Shown here: positions 50,069-57,188 of the stretch, piece by piece
Position numbering within the stretch: position 1 is the first letter of the stretch
How the letters are laid out: each line of letters starts with the position of its first letter
DNA from: Bacteroidota bacterium
GTDB taxonomy: Bacteria > Bacteroidota > Bacteroidia > Chitinophagales > Saprospiraceae
Assembly (NCBI GenBank): GCA_030147525.1
Contig: JASBVF010000005.1
Span: 62,001-126,000, forward strand
Length of the DNA stretch: 64,000 bases
Direction: 5' to 3'
The notes under the pieces: model-generated
Told to the model about the DNA's origin: nothing
What the model saw: the letters and a program-made list of their open reading frames with translations, nothing else
Databases searched by the model: none
Program-made: the position numbers and the translations under genes

Positions 50069-51586
50069 ATGAAACGTTTTACCTTTTTCACTAAATCCCT
50101 CCTGATCGCCCTGTTTTGCTGGCTTGCCATTCCGGCTTTTGCGCAGCGAAACACTGTGACCGATGAAAACATCACCACCAGGGTCTCTACGGAGCTGACC
50201 TGGCAAATGGATGTTCCCGGCGATGATATTGACGTGACCACGAAAGACGGTATCGTCATGCTCGATGGTTCGGTGGACAACCTGCTGGCCAAAGAACGGG
50301 CGGCCAACGTCGCCGGCGCCGTGCGTGGCGTGCGTGGCGTAGTCAATAAAATTAAAGTGGACCCGCCTTTCGTTCCCGACCTTCAGCTGGCTGAAAGCGT
50401 AGAGCAGGCATTGCTCGACGACCCCGCTGCCGATTCCTATGAAATCAAAACCAGCGCCAACCTGGGTACGGTAACACTGACTGGCACGGTAGAATCCTGG
50501 ACGGAAAAAGAACTGGCCGGACACGTAGCCAAAAGCGTGAAGGGTGTTAAAGACATCCAAAACAGCATCGAGGTGAAAACCCGAACCAACCGCCCCGATA
50601 ATGAAATCAAACGGGAAGTTACCCAGGCCATTAACAACGACATTCGCCTCTATCCTCGTTCGATTGATGTAAATGTTAAAAATGGTAAAGTATCCCTCAG
50701 CGGTACCGTGGGTAGTCTCAACGATCTGCACCTTGCCAAAAGCTATGCCTGGACAACCGGCGTATCGAAGGTGGACATCGAAGCCCTGAAAATTGAAAAC
50801 TGGGCTGACAATGTCAACCTCAGAAACAAAACCTATGCGTTCCGCTCCGACGATGAAATCAAAAAGGCCGTGGAAGATGCTTTCCTCCACGACCCCCGTG
50901 TACTGTCTTTCAACCCCAACGTCTCCGTTAACAATGGCGTCGTAACCCTGAGCGGGATCGTCAACAACCTCAGAGCCAAACGGGCTGCCGAGTCCGACGC
51001 CCAGAACATGGTGGGTGTTTTATTGGTAAAAAATAACCTCAAAGTGCGTCCCGACAACGTACCATCCGACAGCGATCTGATTGCAAGGGTGGAAAATGCG
51101 CTGGGCCGCAACGCCGAAGTCGATCGCTACGATATTAACGTCGCTGCCTGGAAAGGTAAAGTATACCTGAACGGGATCGTCGATTCTTACTATGAAATGT
51201 ATCGTGCCGAAGACGTGGCGTCCAATGTGAAAGGTGTGAAGGAAGTGGTGAACAACCTCAACCTTTACAATAATCAAAACTATGACCACTTTTACCCGTA
51301 CGGGGTGTATAACTACTACTACCCTACCCCGTATTCCACGCCCGGCGGTTATTACAACTTCCCGCTGACGGACACGCAAATCAAACAAAACATCGAAGAC
51401 GAACTCTGGTGGTCGCCCTTTGTGAACGAGTACCAGGTCAGCGTGGATGTAACCGGCGGTGTCGCTACCCTTACCGGCGACATTGACTCCTGGCGTGAAC
51501 GGAACGCAGCCATCGAAAATGCCTACGAAGGCGGCGCCCACACGGTCGTCGACAAACTGATGATCGACACCGGCTCCTCTAACTAA
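50069..51586 (+). CDS. Periplasmic protein with six BON domains
   Basis: 505 residues. Signal peptide ending AIPAFAQ, then six BON-type alpha/beta repeats (about 28-95, 100-168, 175-245, 262-328, 335-400, 435-502), each with a D-x-x-I/L..V-x-x-A-L start and a G-x-V-x-L-x-G-x-V core. OsmY, with two BON domains, is an envelope osmotic-stress protein; here six in a row are longer than usual. A Tyr/Pro-rich linker (YPYGVYNYYYPTPYSTPGGY) precedes the last domain. Probably envelope or lipid-binding in osmotic or general stress. A terminator follows at 51642. Confidence 0.88.
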   Translation: MKRFTFFTKSLLIALFCWLAIPAFAQRNTVTDENITTRVSTELTWQMDVPGDDIDVTTKDGIVMLDGSVDNLLAKERAANVAGAVRGVRGVVNKIKVDPPFVPDLQLAESVEQALLDDPAADSYEIKTSANLGTVTLTGTVESWTEKELAGHVAKSVKGVKDIQNSIEVKTRTNRPDNEIKREVTQAINNDIRLYPRSIDVNVKNGKVSLSGTVGSLNDLHLAKSYAWTTGVSKVDIEALKIENWADNVNLRNKTYAFRSDDEIKKAVEDAFLHDPRVLSFNPNVSVNNGVVTLSGIVNNLRAKRAAESDAQNMVGVLLVKNNLKVRPDNVPSDSDLIARVENALGRNAEVDRYDINVAAWKGKVYLNGIVDSYYEMYRAEDVASNVKGVKEVVNNLNLYNNQNYDHFYPYGVYNYYYPTPYSTPGGYYNFPLTDTQIKQNIEDELWWSPFVNEYQVSVDVTGGVATLTGDIDSWRERNAAIENAYEGGAHTVVDKLMIDTGSSN

Positions 51587-51641
51587 ATGCAGCTGCCGCT
51601 CAGGCATTCCGCACCCCAATACCTGATACTTTAACCTGACG

Positions 51642-51672
51642 ACACAGCCCTTTCGGGGCCGTGTTGTTTTTT
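51642..51672 (+). terminator. Rho-independent terminator
   Basis: ACACAGCCC / GGGGCCGTGT stem with a TTTC loop and a T-run, 55 bases after the BON gene stop. Confidence 0.8.
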
Positions 51673-51688
51673 AAAAAATAATTACAGC

Positions 51689-52006
51689 ATGAAAAAAATC
51701 AGTCCTTCAAGCCTCGACATTCGCATTGACACCAAACGTGAACGCCTTTATTTTCCTGTAAAAGACAGTAAAGACGTGGAATTGAACTACAAAATCCACA
51801 GCAAAGGCAAAACGAACGTCATCGAGTTTACTGAAACTTACATCCCAAAAACCTTGCGTAGCATAGGCATCGCCACCAAACTCGCCGAACGGGGAATTCA
51901 AATGGCCAAAGCCAACAACTACAAGGTAAACCCCACCTGCCCCTTTGTGAAAACCTACATGAACAGACGGCCAGCCCTGAAAGATATGCGAGTTGGAAGC
52001 GCCTAA
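51689..52006 (+). CDS. Short GNAT-fold N-acetyltransferase (YidJ-like)
   Basis: 105 residues, the small GNAT type: beta strands with FPVKDSKDVELNYKIHSKG, then FTETYIPKTLRSIGIATKLAERGIQMAKANNY (acetyl-CoA loop, reduced R-G-x-G-I-A) and CPFVKTYMNRRP at the end. YidJ-like members are of unknown substrate. A terminator lies 36 bases after the stop. Confidence 0.8.
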   Translation: MKKISPSSLDIRIDTKRERLYFPVKDSKDVELNYKIHSKGKTNVIEFTETYIPKTLRSIGIATKLAERGIQMAKANNYKVNPTCPFVKTYMNRRPALKDMRVGSA

Positions 52007-52041
52007 GCATTACGCAACATAAATGGAAATTATCCATGAAT

Positions 52042-52068
52042 ACAGCCCCGTTTGGGGCTGTTTTTTTT
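52042..52068 (+). terminator. Rho-independent terminator
   Basis: Perfect ACAGCCCC / GGGGCTGT stem, GTTT loop, eight T. Confidence 0.88.
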
Positions 52069-52100
52069 GTCAAAATGCGCCTCTTTGTGCCTTTTCCAGG

Positions 52101-52268
52101 GGTCGGCCTTCCTGAAAACGGATGGAGGTATCCTGTCACAGGATTCCGGCGCCCTGCAACAGCGTTCGGGTATTCCGGAACGGGGTCAGGCATCCTTTCT
52201 CAGGGTGCAGCAATCCCGGAACAGGGCGGCGACTCCCCGGAACAGGGCGGCGGAATCCTGCTCAGGGG
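52101..52268. repeat. 21-bp degenerate tandem array, eight units
   Basis: Units of exactly 21 bases share a core close to ATCCCGGAACAGGG and differ in the first 7-8 bases. Coding frames in it have no family. It resembles, in period and in a TGTTGCAGGG-like core on the minus strand, the arrays at 24.4 and 35.1 kb. A further GCGACAGGATT/AATCCTGTCGC hairpin follows at 52341-52366. Confidence 0.78.
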
Positions 52269-52434
52269 CGCTAAAAACCGGCGCCATGATGAAGTATTTT
52301 ACTCAGAATTGAGGTGCCCTGCAAGGAGGGTAAAAATGATGCGACAGGATTCGGGAATCCTGTCGCAAGGAAGATAGTCAATGGAAAAATTGCTTGCAAA
52401 AAAGCAGGCAGGTATAGATCAAACGTGAGTTGTC

Positions 52435-52714
52435 CCGAATTTTCAAATTGGGTTTAATGCCGAAATAGCCCCGGAGGGGTGGTTATGTTTGTAGATTAAA
52501 ATTTGCCACAAACATGAGTTGCCCCGAATTTGGATAAAATTTTAGCCCCAGCGGGGCGATTATGTTTGTAGCATTAATTTTATCCAAAAATGGAGCCCCG
52601 GCGGGGCGGCGATCAGTTGATGACCGCCCCGCTGGGGCTCCATGTTTTATTATTGGGGTCATTTTTCTACAAACATTGCCGCCCCTCCGGGGCTGAATTT
52701 GGTCAAAATTCGGG
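52435..52714. repeat. MITE-like block of AGCCCCGGCGGGGC hairpins
   Basis: Five copies of a GCCCC-NN-GGGGC hairpin, most with an ATGTTTGTAG tail, three on the plus strand (52467, 52543, 52593) and two on the minus (about 52623, 52667). Outer ends are CCCGAATTTT and AAAATTCGGG. Such G/C hairpin plus TTTGTAG repeats are known to be abundant between genes in Bacteroidota; no transposase is present. Confidence 0.85.
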
Positions 52715-52779
52715 ATGACTCATATTTTTCAATAAAACCCCGAAAGCAAACACCCAAACCCCCAAACACCCAAACCCCA

Positions 52780-53640
52780 TTAAAACACCAGCACCGGCGT
52801 ATCAGCCTTCAGCAGCAGCGTCCGGGTAATTTCATTTTCGAAGAAACGGGTAAAAAGGTTAGACTCCCGGAAAGGGAAAGCGAGGATGTCCGTGTGGGTC
52901 AGTTTGGCGATTTTCAAAATCTCAGACGGCTTAAAATCCGGGAAAAAGCGGAACTCCTCCTGAGCTTTCAGAGGCAGGCTCTCCTTCAGTTTATCCATCA
53001 ATTCGCCGAGGCGGTATTTATTTTGCGCTTCCATGTTATTCGCTAAAAACGCAATGACGAGCGAAGCGTCAAAAGCCTGGGAAAAAGACTCCAGAAACTG
53101 ATGGCCGGGGTAATTAATATTGTTAAAACTCTCCGTGTCAGCCAGGTACATCAGGCGGGAAATGCCCTGAAACGGCGCATCCTCCGGGACAAAAAGCACC
53201 GGGCAGGGCGCTTTGGCTGCAACGGTCGTTTCGGTGGTGCCGATTACGTCATTCCACCAGTTATGATCGCTGCTTTTGGGAAGAATGATGAAATAAGGGT
53301 CGTGTTTGGAGGCCTTTTCCTGCATGCGTTTCACTTTATTGACCAGCTCGTCCGCTAAAAAGCCGAGATCGTACTCAAAACTGGTATCGGGATATTCCTT
53401 TCTGATCGTTTCACAATAGGCTTCACCCTTTTCTTTTAACTCACTGACCCACTCCGGCGGGAGGTTTCTCGGAATCACCGGCCGGGTGCCTGCATCGGCC
53501 GTGACCGGCATGACGGGATACTGGTAAACACTGTAAAGTAACAGGGGAAGGTCAAGACTGCGAGCTACGCTGACGGCGTAGTTAATGGTGTTGTGCTGGA
53601 TATTAAAGGGGTCGATATGCACAATGATTTGTTTTTTCAT
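52780..53640 (-). CDS. Universal stress protein, tandem UspA domains
   Basis: 286 residues: two UspA-type domains. First (about 1-150) with VHIDPFNIQHNTINYAVSVARSLD; second (about 150-286) with PVLFVPEDAPFQGISRLMYL, where a UspA ATP loop is only partly kept. Role: cytosolic stress protein of unknown partner. It faces the DksA-like gene with back-to-back GAAC-N16-CGTTTTA promoters between. Confidence 0.88.
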   Translation of the reverse strand: MKKQIIVHIDPFNIQHNTINYAVSVARSLDLPLLLYSVYQYPVMPVTADAGTRPVIPRNLPPEWVSELKEKGEAYCETIRKEYPDTSFEYDLGFLADELVNKVKRMQEKASKHDPYFIILPKSSDHNWWNDVIGTTETTVAAKAPCPVLFVPEDAPFQGISRLMYLADTESFNNINYPGHQFLESFSQAFDASLVIAFLANNMEAQNKYRLGELMDKLKESLPLKAQEEFRFFPDFKPSEILKIAKLTHTDILAFPFRESNLFTRFFENEITRTLLLKADTPVLVF

Positions 53641-53687
53641 GGTTTTAATTTTTGGTTAATAAAATATTGGTTACGTGTAACTTATGC

Positions 53688-53716
53688 TAAAACGGCGGGC
53701 AGTGTGCCATGTTCAT
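53688..53716 (-). promoter_or_regulatory. ATGAACAT-N14-CGTTTTA promoter for uspA-like
   Basis: Minus strand: GAAC 53711-53714, 16 bases, CGTTTTA 53688-53694, 47 bases from the ATG. Confidence 0.7.
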
Positions 53717-53738
53717 GCCCTGTGCCGGCTATGCCCGG

Positions 53739-53767
53739 TTGAACATCCGCCCAGGCCACCCGTTTTA
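53739..53767 (+). promoter_or_regulatory. TTGAACAT-N14-CGTTTTA promoter for dksA-like
   Basis: GAAC 53741-53744, 16 bases, CGTTTTA 53761-53767, 34 bases before the ATG at 53802. Confidence 0.72.
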
Positions 53768-53801
53768 CCGGCAAACGACGTTAAATCTTAAAATATAAAC
53801 C

Positions 53802-54170
53802 ATGCAAACCAACACTAAGCGCTACTCCGACGAGGTGCTGCGCAACTTTAAAACATTGATTCAAGACAAAATGGAAGAAGTAAGAAAAGAAGCCGAGTCG
53901 CTCAAGTCCCGTCTCGACGGACTGGAGGGACAAGCGGATGAAAACGGCGGCCATAGTTATGGAGAAGACAGCAAAAATCACGAGCAGCGAGAGTTGCTCA
54001 CCCGCATGTACGAGCGGCAGGTCGAGAAAATGCACGAGCTGGAACTGGCGCTCGGGCGCATAGCTAACAAGACTTACGGCATCTGCCAGGAAACCGGCGA
54101 TTTGATCGACAAACGGAGGCTCGAAGCCTTCCCGACAGCCACTACCGGCGCCGCAGTATTAAGTCATTGA
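53802..54170 (+). CDS. DksA/TraR-family protein with reduced zinc finger
   Basis: 122 residues: long coiled coil (about 10-90, KDKMEEVRKEAESLKSRLDGL-type) and the C-terminal YGICQETGDLIDKRRLEAFPTA motif of DksA/TraR proteins. Only one cysteine of the four-Cys zinc finger remains. Such proteins bind the RNA polymerase secondary channel and change promoter choice under stress. Start at ATG 53802 fits its promoter. Confidence 0.83.
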   Translation: MQTNTKRYSDEVLRNFKTLIQDKMEEVRKEAESLKSRLDGLEGQADENGGHSYGEDSKNHEQRELLTRMYERQVEKMHELELALGRIANKTYGICQETGDLIDKRRLEAFPTATTGAAVLSH

Positions 54171-54178
54171 CGGCGTTT

Positions 54179-54208
54179 TTGAACATGTCAGGGGGGTGTT
54201 TCGTTTTA
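54179..54208 (+). promoter_or_regulatory. TTGAACAT-N15-CGTTTTA promoter upstream of 54261
   Basis: GAAC 54181-54184, 17 bases, CGTTTTA 54202-54208, 52 bases before the ATG at 54261 and 10 bases after the DksA-like stop. Confidence 0.65.
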
Positions 54209-54260
54209 TTTTTAAACACCCTCTAACATCTTCATTGTCAATTACTTAATACATATAATT

Positions 54261-54626
54261 ATGGTAAAAGAAAAATCAAAAGAACTTTATGATAAAGCCC
54301 TGAATTGGATATACCGCCGTAAATTTTCCAACGTAAAAGCCAAGATCAAACCTTTCGAAGAACCGAAAACCTTTCATCGCAAACGAGATGATTTTTCCGT
54401 CACTCCCGATATTTCAGCAGTGCGGGCCGGTAAGAAATCGTTTTTTGATATTGTTTTAAAAAAAGATACCCGCCGCCAGCTGGCCGGTAAGTGGCAACTC
54501 ATGCAGCAACTGGCTGCCCGCAAAGGTGGAAAACTCTACCTCTTCGCCCCCAGAGGCCACAAGGCATTTGCCGAACGGATGATAGCGAAGTTTGGCATTG
54601 AAGCCAAGATTGTCCATCTCGCCTGA
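54261..54626 (+). CDS. Basic protein of unknown function, stress regulon
   Basis: 121 residues, strongly basic; no signal peptide. Segments NWIYRRKFSNVKAKIKPFEEPKTFHRKRDDF and GGKLYLFAPRGHKAFAERMIAKFGIEAKIVHL; no family recognised. Placed in the stress regulon by its exact promoter and its neighbours (DksA-like, MscS). No frame error. Confidence 0.7.
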   Translation: MVKEKSKELYDKALNWIYRRKFSNVKAKIKPFEEPKTFHRKRDDFSVTPDISAVRAGKKSFFDIVLKKDTRRQLAGKWQLMQQLAARKGGKLYLFAPRGHKAFAERMIAKFGIEAKIVHLA

Positions 54627-54723
54627 TGTTTCGGAAGGGCAGCCACCATGCGCCGGACAGCTGCCCGGATTCCCCGGCGTCCTTTTTATTACATTTCAGA
54701 ACCTTTAAATAAATTAACACTAC

Positions 54724-55665
54724 ATGCTCACGCAGATACAACAAGCTCTTCAGAAACTAACCGATAAACTGGGCGCCTGGCTGGATGGCTTTATCCTCGC
54801 CCTTCCGAATATTGCAGTCGCCATGCTCGTACTCATTGCTTCTTTCTTTGTTGCCCGGCTCCTGAAAAAAGGCGCCAGAAAAGGCCTGCTGAAAGCCACC
54901 GGAAACCTTACCGTGGTAGGCGTGCTTTCCAACGTGATTGTGGCCTTGTTCATGGTAATTGTACTATTTGTCATCCTGTCTATCTTAAATCTGGATGACG
55001 CCTTTACGGCACTGCTGGGTACGGCAGGTGTGCTGGGTCTGGCCGTCGGTCTTGCATTGCAGGACCCGCTCGTCAACCTCTTCTCGGGTATTCTTATGAG
55101 TGTCCGTGAAAAATACAGCATCGGCGACCTCGTGGAATCCAACGGATACTTCGGTAAAATCGAGAAAATCAACCTCCGCTCTACCATCATCAAAACCCCG
55201 ACCGGCCAGGAAGTGATCATACCCAACCGGGATGTACTGCAAAACCCGCTGGTCAATTACACCCGCTCCGGCGAACGCCGGGTTGACATCGACTGCGGCG
55301 TCTCTTACGGCGACGACCTCGAAGAAGTAAGGGATATTGCCGTGGAAGCCATCACCAACTCGGATATTGAGTTGATGGAAGGCAAACCCGTGGAGATTTT
55401 CTTCAAGGAATTTGGCGACAGCTCCATCAATTTCGTGTTGCGTTTCTGGTACAATACCACTATGCAACGAGATTATTTTGCCGCTAAAAACCAGGGAATT
55501 ATTGCTTTGAAAAATGCATTTGACAGAAACGGCATTACCATTCCGTTCCCTATACGCACCATGGACTTCGGTATCGTGGGCGGTGTGCGGCTCGACGACT
55601 TGTATCCTTCCGGGGAACTTGCCGCCAGCTCAGGAACGAACGGCTACGATCAGTCAAGTAACTGA
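54724..55665 (+). CDS. MscS-family mechanosensitive channel (second gene)
   Basis: 313 residues. Pore helix GTAGVLGLAVGLALQDPLVNLFSGI and beta domain EKYSIGDLVESNGYFGKIEKI are MscS-type; three N-terminal helices. It differs from the 22333 gene mainly in the N-terminal part. Released at 98 bases after the unknown basic gene and followed after 50 bases by the 105-residue helical gene. Confidence 0.9.
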   Translation: MLTQIQQALQKLTDKLGAWLDGFILALPNIAVAMLVLIASFFVARLLKKGARKGLLKATGNLTVVGVLSNVIVALFMVIVLFVILSILNLDDAFTALLGTAGVLGLAVGLALQDPLVNLFSGILMSVREKYSIGDLVESNGYFGKIEKINLRSTIIKTPTGQEVIIPNRDVLQNPLVNYTRSGERRVDIDCGVSYGDDLEEVRDIAVEAITNSDIELMEGKPVEIFFKEFGDSSINFVLRFWYNTTMQRDYFAAKNQGIIALKNAFDRNGITIPFPIRTMDFGIVGGVRLDDLYPSGELAASSGTNGYDQSSN

Positions 55666-55715
55666 TCGCAGCCGGAACCTGCTATCTGATATTTAATCGT
55701 AACGAACTAAAAAAC

Positions 55716-56033
55716 ATGAAAAAAACTTCAAGACCAGCCATAGAAACGATCAGCGATTTTCGCTGTGAGTTTACCCAGTTGCTGGAAAATATTGAAAGCA
55801 ATATTACCAGCCTGGCCCGCTACGAACGCAGTGAAATGGTTGAACCCAATATTTCGCTGGTGGAAAAACTGAACAGCCTGAAAAACCATCGCAAAAAGCT
55901 GAAAGACATGCTCAAATTCTACAGCGGCGCCGATCATGCAGCCTGGGAATTGATAAGACCTAAAGCCCGGGAAACTTTTGAGGCAGCCCGTGAGGAATAT
56001 CTGAGAGTCAGCCGAACACTGGCTTCGACTTAG
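55716..56033 (+). CDS. Small helical protein, unknown function
   Basis: 105 residues, helical throughout, no signal or membrane part: MVEPNISLVEKLNSLKNHRKKLKDMLKFYSGADHAAWELIRPKARETFEAAREEYL. No family known to me. It follows the MscS gene by 50 bases and precedes a YtxH gene; likely a stress island member. Confidence 0.68.
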   Translation: MKKTSRPAIETISDFRCEFTQLLENIESNITSLARYERSEMVEPNISLVEKLNSLKNHRKKLKDMLKFYSGADHAAWELIRPKARETFEAAREEYLRVSRTLAST

Positions 56034-56162
56034 ACGTTGTAAAATAAGATGCCCGACATCTCCGAACAATAAGGCTAACCATTTAACTGCTTCCACCGAT
56101 TCTCCCGATTGGGGGCAGGAACCGATTTATAAACCATATTTCTTAACTAAAAATCTTAAAAC

Positions 56163-56519
56163 ATGAAAAATAGCTCAAAAATTTTGATTGCTGCAGGCGC
56201 AGGTGCCCTCCTGGGCGGCGTAGCAGGTTACTACCTGAACTCTGACAACGGACGTAAAGCCCGCAAGCAAGCTTCAAAAAATATCAAAAAGACAGCCAAG
56301 GAAGCGAATGAAAAAATCAACGAAATGGCCGATACTGCCAAAACTGCCATCAGTGATTTTGCCGGACAGGCAAAGAACTACATGGATAAAGTGACCAAAT
56401 CCGCTGATCAAACCCTTGAAGCTGCAAAGGAAAATTTTGAAAAAGGCAAGGAAGCAGCCAAAGCTAAAGCCAAATCGGTTGAAAAAGCAATCGCTTCCAA
56501 CAGCGTGGAAGTAGGATAA
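56163..56519 (+). CDS. YtxH-domain protein
   Basis: 118 residues: a short hydrophobic helix GAGALLGGVAGYYL near the start (glycine-rich, typical of YtxH) and a long Lys/Ala/Glu-rich helical tail. YtxH is a general stress protein in Bacillus. Probably membrane-tethered; role unknown. Confidence 0.82.
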   Translation: MKNSSKILIAAGAGALLGGVAGYYLNSDNGRKARKQASKNIKKTAKEANEKINEMADTAKTAISDFAGQAKNYMDKVTKSADQTLEAAKENFEKGKEAAKAKAKSVEKAIASNSVEVG

Positions 56520-56802
56520 TGATTGATATCGAGAAATTTACCGACATTATGAAATTACGGAACTACTTGAAAATCAAATCAGTAGATTCATTTCCAATTT
56601 CTAATAATTTCTCAGTTTCAAGCATTTAGAACCGAAATACGCAAGGCTGTATCGTCAGTTCAAATTTGTTCAATGTTTAATCATTGTTCAACCTGAAATT
56701 CTGCTACATTGCAGGAAGCCCGGGCTGAACGTTGAACATTGTTGAGCGAACCTGAGCTTTTGATACAGCCTTTTCTTTTTTAATCAAACGACTTTCCAAC
56801 GT
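56520..56802. other. Intergenic region with GTTCAA/TTGAAC repeats
   Basis: Several GTTCAA and TTGAAC words (about 56660-56755), partly arranged as imperfect inverted repeats, precede the holin X-type gene. None is followed at 16-17 bases by CGTTTTA, so no promoter of the island type is called. Confidence 0.5.
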
Positions 56803-57162
56803 ATGAACGAACCAAAAGACATGTTTCAAGCCGCCGGCGAAACCGTAGAATATGCCCGGCAATACATCGAACAGCAAGGCGAACTGATCCGCCTGGAAGC
56901 AGCCGAACGAATGGCCAAGGTGATGTCCTCCTTCGTAACATTCCTGGTGCTGGCTTTTTTTGTGGTGCTGGTGCTCGTGATGTTGTCGGTGGCGGCGGCG
57001 CTGTGGTTGGGTAAACTGCTGGAATCTTACGCAGCAGCATTTCTGATCGTCGCCGTGGTGCATGCCATCCTTGGCGTGCTGATGTATACGTTCCGGAACC
57101 GGTTGATCACCAATCCGGCGCTGGGCGTTATGCTGGGTGCTTTTTTTGATGAAAAAGAATAA
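56803..57162 (+). CDS. Holin X-type membrane protein (DUF1469)
   Basis: 119 residues: a polar N-terminal helix with EYARQYIEQQGELIRLEAAERMAKV, then two hydrophobic helices (SSFVTFLVLAFFVVLVLVML and SYAAAFLIVAVVHAILGVLM) and a short acidic tail. This matches the phage holin 3-6/DUF1469 pattern of chromosomal stress proteins. Convergent with tamL; a small ACCGGC/GCCGGT hairpin (57168-57182) lies between. Confidence 0.82.
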   Translation: MNEPKDMFQAAGETVEYARQYIEQQGELIRLEAAERMAKVMSSFVTFLVLAFFVVLVLVMLSVAAALWLGKLLESYAAAFLIVAVVHAILGVLMYTFRNRLITNPALGVMLGAFFDEKE

Positions 57163-57188
57163 AGGGAACCGGCTGCGCCGGTAAGATT

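Noticed and set aside
52036-52377. Frames of 86-113 codons after the GNAT gene
   Set aside because: They run through a terminator and the degenerate 21-bp array; repetitive Gly/Pro/Glu content only.
56655-56760. Further copy of the stress promoter before the holin X gene
   Set aside because: TTGAACAT occurs, but no CGTTTTA-like element lies 16-17 bases downstream.
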